Positions 25,845-35,581 are shown, counted from the first letter of the stretch. The stretch: DNA of 64,000 nt from DASQYE01 sp036389675 (GCA_036389675.1 DASVWI010000008.1:1-64000), one strand, 5' to 3'. The notes: a model not told the origin generated them from the sequence alone. Numbers and translations are program-made.

Positions 25845-27826
25845 TCTCTGACATGCCCGCGCATGGCGAGGAACAGTTCCGCGACGAGGATGATGAAGGC
25901 GGCGCAGAGGAAAAGCCGCCAGACATGGCCGCGCCGCTCTGCGGCATCGAGCCAATCTTTTTCCGCGACCGGCGCGATGGCAGCGCCCTCTTTTCCGGCC
26001 AGATAGCTTTTGATCTCCCCGGCGGTCGCGAGAGCGCGGGAGGATTCCGCGGCGGGAGCATTGAAGGCCAGAAACCTCTGCTGCCCCGCAAATTCCAGAC
26101 GATATATTCCGGGCTCGCGAAAGACGCTCGATGTCAGCCGGGACAACTCGTGCGCCTCTGTACGACGCGTCTGCCCAGAGGGGTTCGTCACACTGACATC
26201 CGTTTCGGGGCGAACCCCGAGCCGCACGGGCTCGCCGATAATCCATGAGAGAGGGTCGCGCTCGCTAGCGGCGGCGCTCAGGACGGAGCTGGCGAGCGCC
26301 GGCAGCGCAGGCGAGAGGCCCAGCTCGCTCGCCTCGCGCTCGGGCGAAGTCCCCAGCAAAAGCAGCGAGCCCCTGCCAATCTCCGCGGACACGAAGGCAG
26401 GCGTGGCATCGCTCCAACGCGCAAGCGTAAATGCGCTCGCGCGCGGCGTGATCGCGTAGCCCGCGCGCACTCGCACAGAGCGCAGGGCCGAGAGGACGCC
26501 CTCGCCCATACCCCTGAGCGCTGGGGCATCGCTGTCCACAACTCCGAAGCTGTAGGCTTGCGTCGAAGCGATTCGCGCCAGAGAGGCGAAGGGCAGCGCG
26601 TTTCCATCCTCCGTGCGCGCGAGAGCGTTCCAGCTATCGGCGTCAACGTCGCGCGCGAGGCACAGCCAGACTGTTCCGCCCGCGCTCGCATATTCGCTCA
26701 GCAGACGCACTTCATCCACGCGCGCCGCACCATGCAGGACGTACACGACGAGCGCGTAAGGGTTGAGCTCAGCGGCGCTCTCCGGCAACTGCTTTCGCCA
26801 GTCCAGCGCGCCGGCATCCGTTTGCTCGGCGGTGGCCGCTTCCAGAGCCGCGCGTAAGTATGGCCCAGCGCCTCCCGCATCCGTTTCGACCAGCAAAGCG
26901 CGATGGCCGCGCGGCGGCGCGAAGGCGAAGAAGCGCCCGTCGTCCGCGTCGAAGTCGTCAGGCGCACCGGCCCTGACGACTCCCGTGAGCTGCCCGTTGC
27001 CCTGCGTGTGCCACTCTATATCGGGGCGCGCGCCGTCGCCCGCATCAATCGTCCATGCGCGAAGCGTGCCTGCCTGCCCGTCCGTGCCGGAAACGATCTC
27101 TGTCGCGGACAACACTATTCCTCCCGCGCTTCGCGTCACGGTCTCATCAATCAGGAAGGCGTTACGCTCGACCCGCGTGCCCACAGCGTAGGGCACGACG
27201 CGGGCGGCGTTGACGGCTTGCGACAACTTCAAGGCACGCGCCGCGAGCCCGCTCTGCTGAAAATCCGAGATGAGGTCTATTTCCGCCGTGCCCTTGCCCA
27301 CCTGTTGAAGCATGGCGGCAGCGGCGGCAAGGCCGGCGCTGTAATCCGCAGCACCGCCCGTCGGCGCATAACCTTGCAGAGAGCGCGCCAGTGCATCACG
27401 ATCAACGGTCGCTTCCGCCAGCACAGACGCATCGGAAGAGAAAGCTATAAGAGCGGCGCTCTCGCCCGCCTCAAGCTTATTAATGATCGAGCGCGCCTGC
27501 TCCATGGCCGCTTCCGCCCGCCCGCGCGTACTCATGCTGAGCGACGCGTCAATCAGGATGATGCGAGTATGACGGTCGCGCGCGCCGAAAGAGATGAAGG
27601 GGCGGGCCAGCGCGAGGATGATGAGCGCCAGCGCGGCCAGACGCAAAGCCAGCAGCAGCGGTTGGCGCACACGGCGCGGATACAGACGAAAGCTCGGCGT
27701 CTCGCGCAAAAATTTGAGAGACGGAAAATCCAGCCTCCTCGCGCGGCGTCTGACCAGCAGGTGAATCAGCACCGGCAGCGCCAAAAGCCCCAACCCGATC
27801 AATGTAAACGGAGCAAGAAACGACAT
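25823..27826 (-). CDS. BatA-type VWA membrane protein
   Basis: A 667-aa protein. The N-terminal BatA signature (FLAPFTLIGLGLLALPVLIH, then RRARRLDFPSLKFL) is followed by a second helix and a von Willebrand A domain. The VWA metal site is DASLS (in IILIDASLSMSTRG). A GATase-like middle (residues about 300-400) and a C-terminal membrane helix (LFLCAAFIILVAELFLA) complete it. Such proteins partner with MoxR ATPases and DUF58 proteins in envelope-stress or assembly functions. The last five residues and stop come from the half palindromic element at 25775-25844. Confidence 0.85.
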   Translation of the reverse strand: MSFLAPFTLIGLGLLALPVLIHLLVRRRARRLDFPSLKFLRETPSFRLYPRRVRQPLLLALRLAALALIILALARPFISFGARDRHTRIILIDASLSMSTRGRAEAAMEQARSIINKLEAGESAALIAFSSDASVLAEATVDRDALARSLQGYAPTGGAADYSAGLAAAAAMLQQVGKGTAEIDLISDFQQSGLAARALKLSQAVNAARVVPYAVGTRVERNAFLIDETVTRSAGGIVLSATEIVSGTDGQAGTLRAWTIDAGDGARPDIEWHTQGNGQLTGVVRAGAPDDFDADDGRFFAFAPPRGHRALLVETDAGGAGPYLRAALEAATAEQTDAGALDWRKQLPESAAELNPYALVVYVLHGAARVDEVRLLSEYASAGGTVWLCLARDVDADSWNALARTEDGNALPFASLARIASTQAYSFGVVDSDAPALRGMGEGVLSALRSVRVRAGYAITPRASAFTLARWSDATPAFVSAEIGRGSLLLLGTSPEREASELGLSPALPALASSVLSAAASERDPLSWIIGEPVRLGVRPETDVSVTNPSGQTRRTEAHELSRLTSSVFREPGIYRLEFAGQQRFLAFNAPAAESSRALATAGEIKSYLAGKEGAAIAPVAEKDWLDAAERRGHVWRLFLCAAFIILVAELFLAMRGHVRERMKAEG

Positions 27827-27833
27827 ATAAACT

Positions 27834-27928
27834 AAGGATGAAGGCGGAAGGCGGAAGGATGAAGTAAAAGCTATTAAGAACGAACAGCGTTCTTTTCATC
27901 CTTCACGTTGCCGCCTTCATCCTTTTTC
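27834..27928. repeat. Heptad palindromic element, family A (inverted copy)
   Basis: The left arm is AAGGATG, AAGGCGG, AAGGCGG, AAGGATG. The right arm is CATCCTT CACGTTG CCGCCTT CATCCTT. The loop reads TAAAAGCTATTAAGAACG, the reverse complement of the loop type at 39856 and 61696, so this copy is inverted. It fills the gap between the DUF58 and BatA-like genes. Confidence 0.82.
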
Positions 27929-27933
27929 TCCTA

Positions 27934-28839
27934 TCACTTCCCTCTGGCTTGCCTGCGGCGCAGGTAGATGGCGAGCGCTTTGTCCAGAGGCTCGGAAGTG
28001 TCAAGCTCGGCGTAATCCGCGCCCGCGCGCTCGAATTCATGGCGGAAGAAGGAGCGCTGTTGCTCCACCTGTTCCCTGTAAGACCTGCGTACACGATCAG
28101 CATCGACCAGAAGCGTCTCGCCCGTCTCAAGGTCGCGAAACTCGCGCGTGCCGCGCTCGGGCAGAGACTTCTCCGCGCTGTCCAGCAGGTGAAAGACGAT
28201 CACGTCGTGGCCGACGCGCCGCACGCGCGCCGTGGCGCTGACTATCTCCGGCCCGTCATCGTAGAGGTCGGAGATGATAACGGCCAGCCCGCGTCGTTTC
28301 CACTGCGCGGCCTCGCTCAGGACGGCTGGGCCAACGCGCGTCGTCCCAATCGCCTGCGCGCGCTCAAGCGCGGCCAGAATGGTACGCAGGTGTCGTTCTC
28401 CGCCGCGCGTGCGTAGGCGCTCCCTCACTTCGTCGTTGAAGCAGACCAGACCTACGCGGTCGTTCTGTTTGATCGTCAGGTAAGCCAGCGCCGCCGCCAG
28501 ATAGCGCGCATACTCAAGCTTGCTCGTCTGGCGCGGCGTGTACCCGAGCGACCCGCTCGTGTCCAGCAACAGCCGCACGGGCGCGTTCGTCTCTTCCTCA
28601 AACTCTTTCACGTAGAGACGATCCGTGCGTGCATAGACGCGCCAGTCAATGCGCCGCGTCTCGTCGCCCGCGATATACGGGCGGTGCTCCGCGAACTCCT
28701 GAGAGAGCCCGCGATAAGGGCTCTTGTGTAAGCCTATGAGAAAGCCCTCGACGACCGTGCGCGCGACAAGGTCGAGCCGCCCGATGGAGGCCAGCACCTC
28801 CGGGTCAAGCAGACGATCAGTCAATGCCGGGTTGGACAT
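27934..28839 (-). CDS. DUF58 domain protein
   Basis: A 301-aa soluble protein. The DUF58 signature HRPYIAGDETRRIDWRVYARTD is at about 68-90. A VWA-like fold follows, with the metal-site motif LLDTSGS. The standard neighbours are present: MoxR ATPase upstream and BatA-like protein downstream. It probably bridges the ATPase and the membrane VWA proteins. It is 30 nt from the POTRA gene, consistent with one transcript. Confidence 0.92.
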   Translation of the reverse strand: MSNPALTDRLLDPEVLASIGRLDLVARTVVEGFLIGLHKSPYRGLSQEFAEHRPYIAGDETRRIDWRVYARTDRLYVKEFEEETNAPVRLLLDTSGSLGYTPRQTSKLEYARYLAAALAYLTIKQNDRVGLVCFNDEVRERLRTRGGERHLRTILAALERAQAIGTTRVGPAVLSEAAQWKRRGLAVIISDLYDDGPEIVSATARVRRVGHDVIVFHLLDSAEKSLPERGTREFRDLETGETLLVDADRVRRSYREQVEQQRSFFRHEFERAGADYAELDTSEPLDKALAIYLRRRQARGK

Positions 28840-28869
28840 AGCTCAAACAGAAGCGAGCCCGCAAATCGC

Positions 28870-30210
28870 TCACTTGATAAAATCAATCGTCAGATCAACG
28901 GTCAGCCTCTGATCGTCCAGCTTCGGCTTAGTGTCTATCTTTTTGGGCCTGTCGCCCCCGAGCATCTCCATCGTGAGCGCACCTTTCATAAAATCATCCA
29001 GATAAGAATCATCGTAGACATCGCCGGGCTGCAACTTCCATTTCCCTTTGAGGCGATTGATCGCGGCTTCGGAGAGACCCGTGATCATGAGCGAGCCCAT
29101 ACGATATTGAGCCCCCTCTTTGATCTCCACGCGATAGGAGACGCGCCGTCCGGTATCTTCAAACGAAGGCGTGGGCTTCAGACGCGCCCGCAGATAGCCC
29201 CTGCTCCCGTACGCACGCATCACTGATCTTATCCCCTTATCAATCTTCAAGCCGTTGGCAAGCTCGCCCGCCGTCATCCCGAGCGCAGCGTCCAACGCGG
29301 TGGCCGGCAGAGCCGAGTTGCCGTCCCACTCCGCCCTGTCCCACGAGTAAACAGGCCCTTCCTCAACCGCCATGGTCACGGAGACGCCGCCTTTGCACTT
29401 CCCCTCTGCCTCTGGCAAAGCCCTTGGCTCGTCGAAGCGCGCGCGCAGGTGTCCATGCTCGCGGTAGATTGGAATCAGGTTGGCCTTCGCAAACGCCAGC
29501 ACGAAGCTCTGACGATATTCATCGCCCAGCAAAGGCTTTGAATTCTTCAGCAACTCATCTTCCCCGATGGCCGCGGCCCCCTTGTAATGGATGGCGCAGA
29601 TGGGTATCTTCACGCCCTCGACGCTGAACACGTGCTCCATCTTCCCGCCCGTGTCCGAAAGCATGTACTCGACGTTCCCCTTAATCTTTCGCTCCTGTAA
29701 CAACTGCTGCAAAGCTTTTGTGATGCCGCCCGCAGCGCTATCCGGCGCTGTCCCGTCATAGGCCGGGACTTGTCCGCGCACGACACTCCTTAACTCCTCA
29801 TCGCTAAACCACACGAAGTTATCAAAGACGACCGGCGCTGCCTTCCCCTTATCTTCCTCGACCTTAAAAATCACCACGGCCTGATCGCCGTTAACACGCA
29901 AGCGGTAACTGAGGCCCTTGAACATCCCGCTCTCCAGCAGCCTCTGCGCGGCGGCATCCAGCATAGGGATATCAATCTCCTGCCCCGCCTTCAACCCGCT
30001 CGCCATCAGGGCCTCATCCTGCGTCCTGCTTTGCAACCCCGAGAACTCGATCTTGCTCAGGTGCGTCCCCTTCGCAATCTGACCCTGCTGCTGCTGCGCC
30101 AACACAGAAGACCCGGCCATCACAAAGACGGCCAGAAGGGCACAGGAAAAGAATCGAACGCTTCTCCTTACGCCGATCTCCCCGGACAAAAAATAGTATG
30201 GAAAGGTCAT
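28870..30210 (-). CDS. Exported POTRA-repeat protein without a beta-barrel
   Basis: A 446-aa protein with a signal peptide (cleaved near SSVLAQ, about residue 39). It has four or five BamA-like POTRA modules: KIEFSGLQSRTQDEALMASG, AIHYKGAAAIGEDELL, AEWDGNSALPATALDAALG and LMITGLSEAAINRLKGKW. It stops after the last module at VDLTIDFIK, with no C-terminal barrel as in BamA (about 800 aa). ATG 30210 has an excellent ribosome-binding site (AAAGGAGA, 5 nt spacing). It is inserted between the VWFA and DUF58 genes and may act as a periplasmic partner of that complex. Confidence 0.8.
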   Translation of the reverse strand: MTFPYYFLSGEIGVRRSVRFFSCALLAVFVMAGSSVLAQQQQGQIAKGTHLSKIEFSGLQSRTQDEALMASGLKAGQEIDIPMLDAAAQRLLESGMFKGLSYRLRVNGDQAVVIFKVEEDKGKAAPVVFDNFVWFSDEELRSVVRGQVPAYDGTAPDSAAGGITKALQQLLQERKIKGNVEYMLSDTGGKMEHVFSVEGVKIPICAIHYKGAAAIGEDELLKNSKPLLGDEYRQSFVLAFAKANLIPIYREHGHLRARFDEPRALPEAEGKCKGGVSVTMAVEEGPVYSWDRAEWDGNSALPATALDAALGMTAGELANGLKIDKGIRSVMRAYGSRGYLRARLKPTPSFEDTGRRVSYRVEIKEGAQYRMGSLMITGLSEAAINRLKGKWKLQPGDVYDDSYLDDFMKGALTMEMLGGDRPKKIDTKPKLDDQRLTVDLTIDFIK

Positions 30211-30328
30211 GAGGTCTCCTTTGCCTTCCTGAATTATTCAGACAACTTACACATCCCTGCCAGCATAAAACTCATCCTCCGTGTCAATCTACGGCACGCA
30301 TCGCCTGTAATCTTCTTCTGATTGATGA

Positions 30329-31375
30329 TTACTTCGCGTAGTATCCGCGACGGGTGCGGGCTGAGAGGTCTGGCCGCCCGGCGAGTCGCACGCTGACGGC
30401 GCGCCAAGAGCCGTCGCGTTGTTTATTCCGCGGACTATAGCCGATGCTGTAGACGGTGCTCAGATCATTCATCACCTGCTCGTAGACGCCCTTCAAATCT
30501 TCCAGCCGGCGCGCCTGATAGAGAACACCGCCGCTCTCATCCGCGAGTATCAGGAGCTGGTGGCGCGCGAGGAAAAAGGCTTGCGGCGTGGCGCGTCCCT
30601 GCTTCACCATCTCTTCTTCGGTGTCCAGATAGATGGGCAGCACAATCGAGCCCGAGCCCCTGACAACCTCCATCAGGTCGGCGAAGCTCATGAGAGAGCC
30701 GTCGCCGGGCACATCCGGCAAGGCGTTATCGACGCCGTCCGTCATGAGGACGACGGCACTGCGGCGCTGTAGGCCGCGAGACTCGCCCAGCACGCCCCGC
30801 AGCACGTAGCCCAGAGCGTCCCAGAAGTTTGTGCCACCCTGCGGCTTCGCGATCTTTTTAATCCGATTGATAAGCTCCTTATGATCGGTCATCAGCGGCG
30901 CGACGAGGCGCGGGGTGTCAGTGAAAGTTACGACGCTGATACGGTCGACGGGCCGCGCCGCTTCGACAAAGCGGCGTGCTGATTTACGCACCAGATCGAG
31001 CTTGTCGCTCGTCGAGCCGGAGAGGTCGAGCATCAATACCAGATCGAAAGGGGTCGAAGCCGCGGCGAAGAAACTTATCTCTTCGGGCACGCCGTTTTCA
31101 AAGACCGTGAAATCCTTCTGCTGCAACTGGCCGACCGAGCGCCCACGCTCTCGCGAGAAGACGCTGACTTGCAGGTTAACCAGATCGGCATCGATGCTGA
31201 CCGTCTCGGGCTCATCCGGTTCCTGTAATGCGGGGGGAGAAGGCGCAGCGGTGGCCTGAGCGCGAACGGGTACGAGCGATGAGCAGGCGGCCAGCAGTAA
31301 GCAAAGGAAAGCACACCAGAGCCTGCCGGAGACTTTCAGCTTCACGCTCTCCGCCCAAGCACCTTTAGTTAGCAT
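30329..31375 (-). CDS. VWFA-related Acidobacterial-domain lipoprotein
   Basis: A 348-aa protein. The N-terminus has a membrane stretch ending LLLAACSS, a good lipobox. The VWFA-related domain (about 70-348) has the metal-site motif DLSGST, the opening VNLQVSVF and the ending YSIGYSPRNKQRDGSWR...RRGYYAK, typical of this family. The chosen ATG (31373-31375) overlaps the end of the preceding gene by 11 nt, so translation is probably coupled. A longer frame upstream overlaps that gene deeply and is rejected. It is a paralogue of its neighbour. Confidence 0.85.
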   Translation of the reverse strand: MLTKGAWAESVKLKVSGRLWCAFLCLLLAACSSLVPVRAQATAAPSPPALQEPDEPETVSIDADLVNLQVSVFSRERGRSVGQLQQKDFTVFENGVPEEISFFAAASTPFDLVLMLDLSGSTSDKLDLVRKSARRFVEAARPVDRISVVTFTDTPRLVAPLMTDHKELINRIKKIAKPQGGTNFWDALGYVLRGVLGESRGLQRRSAVVLMTDGVDNALPDVPGDGSLMSFADLMEVVRGSGSIVLPIYLDTEEEMVKQGRATPQAFFLARHQLLILADESGGVLYQARRLEDLKGVYEQVMNDLSTVYSIGYSPRNKQRDGSWRAVSVRLAGRPDLSARTRRGYYAK

Positions 31376-33245
31376 AGTAGCCGCGTTTGCCGCGTGCGAC
31401 CGCGCCCTCGCGCGCGACCGCGATGCGTATGGCCCGCCATTTCCCATCGCGCACATTGTTCGTCGGACGATACCCAAGGCTGTAGAGCGTGCCGAGGTCT
31501 GCGACGACGCGCTCGTACGCGCCCGCGAGGTCTTCGAGTTTCTCCACTTCATAAAACATCCCGCCGCCAGCCTCCGACAACTCCTTCATGCGGTCGTGCG
31601 CGAGGTCGACTGTCTCCGGCTGCACGTCCAGATCGCTTAAGGCTTCATACTCCGTATCGAGCCACAGCGAATAGAAGACGCCGTCGAACTCCTGCACGCG
31701 TCCGAGCAGTTCCCTGTAATCAAGCGATGAGCCGTCGCCGGTCACGTTCGGCAGTGTGCTGTCCAGACCGTCGCTCATCAAGACGATGGCATTGCGTCGC
31801 GACTGCCCTGCGTCCTTTAAGACATCCTCCATGGTGAAGGCGATTGAATCATAGACTTTGGTGCTGCCCTGCGGCTCGACTATCGAATTGATGCGGTCGC
31901 GCAGCGCACCCCTGTCACTGGTCAGGCGCGAGACGACAAGGGGCGTGTTCGCGAAAGTCACGACGGCAATGCGATCGGCAGGTCTGGCGGCTGCGACAAA
32001 GCGCAGCGCCGCGTTGCGTATGATACTGACGACCTGTTTGGTCGAGCCTGAGAGGTCAATCAACAGCACCAGATTGAAGGGGGCTGAGGCGGAATCGAAA
32101 TGCGAAATCTCCTGCTCCGCGCCGTCCTCGTAGAGCTTAAAATCCTTCTGCGTAAGGTCGGCCACGCCCCTGTTGCTCCCGCGATTAACAACGCTCACGT
32201 TCAGCGTCACCAGCTCAGTGTCAACGCGAACGATATCGCCTTCGTCCACCTCCTGTGGCCCGGTGGAGGGAGAAGCGGGCGTGCCCGCTCCCGCCGTGCC
32301 CGTATTTGCGTCGCCGAGCGACGGCGGACGCCGCCCGTCAATCTCACCGGTCTCATCTCGCGCCGCGCTCGTGTCGGTTGACCGGCGCGGCGGGGCGCTG
32401 CCGCCGGATAAGCTGCCGCCGGTTCGTTCCGCTCTAGCCGTGGTCGTCGAGGGCGAGAGCGTAATACTCCCATCGCGCGAGCGCAGCTCGGCGGTCTTGC
32501 TGCCAGCGCCGAGGGAAGCATGAAAGTCCCGCTCGCTTGAGCCTGTTGGGCCAACGGTCGGAAGCGTCGAGTCAATGCTGCCCGTGCGCGTCTCCGCCGT
32601 GATGTCGGCGTCCGGGGGCGCTTCCAACGAAATGTCGCCGGCAGTAGTTTGCACAGAGAGTGCAGTGGGGAGGCCGCGCACTGTGACCTCTGCGTCGGCG
32701 GTAATGATTTCCGCGCGTGCGCGCTCGGGAACGCGCAGCATCAAGTCCACGCGCGCGGACGCGGCGCGGCTCGCGGCCCGCACGAGGCCGATGCTGAGCA
32801 GGCTCTCCGTTCTCTGTATGACGACGGGCGAACGTGTCGGCGCTTTGCCCGCGATTCGCGCCGTGACTAAGACGTGTTGCTCGCTCCATACCTCTACGCT
32901 CACGCTGCCGCGACGATTCTCGACGCGCAGCCGGCCCTCCAGCGGAAGGTCTGCGCGCACGCCGTCGTCGACGGTCGTGCCCGCGACAACCTCACTGCCC
33001 TCTGATTGATCGGGCGGGCGGGCGGCTGTGGTGTTGGCGGCGGCGTCCGCCCTTCTTTGTTGAGAGCGGCGCGGTTTGGCGCGCGGCGCTGAAGGAGTGG
33101 TGCGCTGTCTGGCCTGCGTCCGTTTACGACCTGAGCGCGATTGTGCCGAAGCGAAGGCCGCGCCCGTCGGCGCACAGAGCAGGCTGCCGAGTAAGATCAG
33201 TATCAGAAGGGGAGAGAGAAATCTTTCGGGTCGGTAGTACAACAT
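31365..33245 (-). CDS. Secreted DUF4097-like plus VWFA-related protein
   Basis: A 626-aa exported protein. The signal peptide is near residues 10-35. A basic Arg/Pro/Ala linker follows. A DUF4097/adhesin-like beta-solenoid region lies at about 105-270 (GRLRVENRRGSVSVEVW, GLPTALSVQTTAGDISLE, TRTGSIDSTLP). A second linker leads to a VWFA-related domain (about 340-626) with DLSGST and the same GYRPTNNVRDGKWR...RGYYAN ending as the next gene. The fusion suggests surface display of a metal-dependent binding domain. Confidence 0.85.
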   Translation of the reverse strand: MLYYRPERFLSPLLILILLGSLLCAPTGAAFASAQSRSGRKRTQARQRTTPSAPRAKPRRSQQRRADAAANTTAARPPDQSEGSEVVAGTTVDDGVRADLPLEGRLRVENRRGSVSVEVWSEQHVLVTARIAGKAPTRSPVVIQRTESLLSIGLVRAASRAASARVDLMLRVPERARAEIITADAEVTVRGLPTALSVQTTAGDISLEAPPDADITAETRTGSIDSTLPTVGPTGSSERDFHASLGAGSKTAELRSRDGSITLSPSTTTARAERTGGSLSGGSAPPRRSTDTSAARDETGEIDGRRPPSLGDANTGTAGAGTPASPSTGPQEVDEGDIVRVDTELVTLNVSVVNRGSNRGVADLTQKDFKLYEDGAEQEISHFDSASAPFNLVLLIDLSGSTKQVVSIIRNAALRFVAAARPADRIAVVTFANTPLVVSRLTSDRGALRDRINSIVEPQGSTKVYDSIAFTMEDVLKDAGQSRRNAIVLMSDGLDSTLPNVTGDGSSLDYRELLGRVQEFDGVFYSLWLDTEYEALSDLDVQPETVDLAHDRMKELSEAGGGMFYEVEKLEDLAGAYERVVADLGTLYSLGYRPTNNVRDGKWRAIRIAVAREGAVARGKRGYYAN

Positions 33246-33302
33246 GATCCAATTTCTCCCTTTGACGCGTGGCGTGAGCCTCCCTCGGGCGCGCCGCGAG
33301 TT

Positions 33303-34313
33303 TCAGCGAACGTCTTCGGGCGTCGCACGTAGCAGCTCACTGATGATCGTTTCAGCGCCGATGCCCTCTGCTTCGGCGCGAAAGTTGGGGAGGATACGAT
33401 GCCGCAGAACAGGATAAGCCACGCGGCGCACATCATCAAATCCGACGGCGACCCGCCCGTCCAGAAGCGCCGACGCCTTAGCTCCTAAAATGAGCGCCTG
33501 CCCGGCCCTTGGGCCTGCGCCCCACCTGACATGCTCGCTGGCATAAGGGGTGGCCTCCGGCGTGTTGGGGCGGCTGGCGCGCACCAGCCGCGCCGCAAAG
33601 TCCACTATGTTTGATGCGGCTGGCACGTCGCGCACGACTTCCTGTATGCGTAGCAGCTGTGCGCCGTCCAAAACTGGACGCACATCGGTCGTGCGGTTTG
33701 CCGTCGTCTGCGCGATGATCTGCCGCTCTTCATCAGCCTGCGGGTAATCGATACGTATCTCGAAGAGAAAGCGGTCGAGCTGTGCTTCGGGCAGATGATA
33801 AGTGCCCTCCTGCTCAATCGGGTTCTCGGTCGCCAGCACGAAGAAGGGACGCTCAAGACGGTAGCGCACGCCGCCCGCCGTCACCTGATTCTCCTGCATC
33901 GCTTCGAGCAGAGCGGCCTGCGTCTTCGGGGGGGCGCGGTTGATCTCGTCCGCCAGCACGATGTTGGCGAAGATTGGCCCACGGATAAAGCGCCCCTCGC
34001 GCCGACCGGTCGCGCGGTCTTCCTCTATCACTTCCGTGCCGGTGATGTCCGAAGGCATCAGGTCTGGTGTGAACTGTATGCGATTGAAGCGAAGGCTGAG
34101 AGCCTCAGCCAGTGTCTTGACGAGCAGGGTCTTGGCGAGTCCGGGCACGCCGCGCAGCAGGCAGTGTCCGCCCGCCGCGACCGAGATCATAATCTGGCGC
34201 ACGACTTCGCGCTGACCGATGATGGCCTTTGCAATCTCTCCCTCAAGGCTTGCCACAGCCTCCTGCAAGGTGTCCAGTTGCGCCGCCTTTTCGCTCTCGT
34301 TAATCAATTGCAT
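33303..34313 (-). CDS. MoxR-family AAA ATPase
   Basis: A 336-aa ATPase. Walker A GVPGLAKT is at 55-62, Walker B in LADEINRAPPKTQAALLEAM, and sensor 1 in LATENPIEQEGTYHLPEAQLDRF. MoxR ATPases act as chaperones that mature or load VWA-domain proteins. Here it heads the block of VWFA, POTRA, DUF58 and BatA-like genes on the same strand, the expected client set. It starts 24 nt after the PilT-like gene ends. Confidence 0.95.
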   Translation of the reverse strand: MQLINESEKAAQLDTLQEAVASLEGEIAKAIIGQREVVRQIMISVAAGGHCLLRGVPGLAKTLLVKTLAEALSLRFNRIQFTPDLMPSDITGTEVIEEDRATGRREGRFIRGPIFANIVLADEINRAPPKTQAALLEAMQENQVTAGGVRYRLERPFFVLATENPIEQEGTYHLPEAQLDRFLFEIRIDYPQADEERQIIAQTTANRTTDVRPVLDGAQLLRIQEVVRDVPAASNIVDFAARLVRASRPNTPEATPYASEHVRWGAGPRAGQALILGAKASALLDGRVAVGFDDVRRVAYPVLRHRILPNFRAEAEGIGAETIISELLRATPEDVR

Positions 34314-34337
34314 GAAAGAGTTCCGCCAGCTTCATCC

Positions 34338-35576
34338 TCATCTTTCGATGATATCGATCATCGAATCCTTATCATTCGCGGGCACGGCCTGCGGCGCTGA
34401 TTGCCCGGCGGTTGGATTTGCTCCTGATGTCCCGCCGAAGTCTGCGAGGCGCAGGAGCAGGTTGTTCGGGTTCGAGGCGTAAGGCAGCGCGACATCTTTT
34501 TTGACAACGCCGCTGCGAATCATCTCCTCCAAAACGCTGTCGAAGGTCTGCATGCCCTCGTGCTCGCCCTGCTCCATCGCGTCGATGAGCGATTTGCCCT
34601 CGGCCTCCCCCTTCTCTATATACTCCTTCGTGCGCGTCGTTGATTTAAGGATTTCGACGGCGGCGGCGCGCCCGCGCTCGTCCGAGCGTGGGATGAGCCG
34701 CTGCGAGACGATATAGCGAAAGGATTGGGCCACACGCTTGCGTATCGCGGGCTCTTCGTTTTTCGGGAAGACGCCGATGATGCGGTCGACCGTCTTTGAA
34801 GCATCAATCGTGTGCAGAGTGGAAAGCACCAGGTGACCCGTCTCCGCCGCTTCGAGCGCGACCTCTATGGTCTCGCGGTCGCGCATCTCGCCGACGAGTA
34901 TGACCTTCGGAGCCTGGCGCAGCGCCGCGCGCAGGGCGAGCGCGAAATCCGGCGTGTCGGAATGAAGCTCGCGCTGGTGGACGGTCGAATTCTTGTGCTG
35001 GTGCAGAAACTCTATAGGGTCTTCGATGGTCACGATGTGGTAATACTTCGTCTCGTTGATGAGGTCTATGATGGCGGCGAGCGTGGAGCTTTTGCCTGAG
35101 CCGGTCGGGCCGGTGACGAGCACGATTCCGTTTTTAAGCTCGGCGATGTCTCGCAACTGCGGCGGCAGGTCGAAGTCTTCAAAGCGCGGCGGGCGCGACG
35201 GGATGACGCGCATGACGATGGCATGCGTGCCGCGCTGCATAAAGATATTGACGCGAAAGCGCGAGAGTCCGGGCGCGCTGAAGGAGAGATCGGCGGAACC
35301 GTTTTTCTCAAGGTTAAGGGCGGCCTGCTGGTGATTGCCGAGGATCAGCTTGGCGATGCTCGCCGTGTGCGCGGGGGTCAGCATTTCCAGGCCCGGCGTC
35401 GCCACCGGTTGCAGCTTCCCCACCAGCTCGACCTGCGGCGGGCGTCCCGGCGAAAAGATCAGGTCGCTGACCTTGTCGGAAACACTCAACATGGCTTTGA
35501 GCGTGAGAAGAAGATTCGGCGGCGCTCCACTTACGGCAGTTGTCGCCCCCTGAGGATTGGTGGGTGGTGTACTCAT
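34338..35576 (-). CDS. PilT/PilU-type twitching motility ATPase
   Basis: A 412-aa secretion-type ATPase. An N-terminal PAS-like domain is followed by a RecA-like core with Walker A TGPTGSGKSST (155-165), ASP box VTIEDPIEFLH, Walker B VILVGEMRDRETIEVALEAAETGHLVLSTLHT, and the His box. PilT ATPases drive type IV pilus retraction. The C-terminal tail (Pro/Ala-rich, about 385-412) differs from the classic AIRNLIRE motif of PilT, so a PilU or accessory role is possible. No pilin genes lie in the window. Confidence 0.9.
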   Translation of the reverse strand: MSTPPTNPQGATTAVSGAPPNLLLTLKAMLSVSDKVSDLIFSPGRPPQVELVGKLQPVATPGLEMLTPAHTASIAKLILGNHQQAALNLEKNGSADLSFSAPGLSRFRVNIFMQRGTHAIVMRVIPSRPPRFEDFDLPPQLRDIAELKNGIVLVTGPTGSGKSSTLAAIIDLINETKYYHIVTIEDPIEFLHQHKNSTVHQRELHSDTPDFALALRAALRQAPKVILVGEMRDRETIEVALEAAETGHLVLSTLHTIDASKTVDRIIGVFPKNEEPAIRKRVAQSFRYIVSQRLIPRSDERGRAAAVEILKSTTRTKEYIEKGEAEGKSLIDAMEQGEHEGMQTFDSVLEEMIRSGVVKKDVALPYASNPNNLLLRLADFGGTSGANPTAGQSAPQAVPANDKDSMIDIIER

Positions 35577-35581
35577 AAAAT

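Noticed and set aside
31376..31552. Upstream extension of the second VWFA gene
   Set aside because: It overlaps the preceding gene by about 180 nt and encodes an Arg/Ser-rich stretch without a signal peptide. The ATG at 31373-31375 gives a proper lipoprotein signal.
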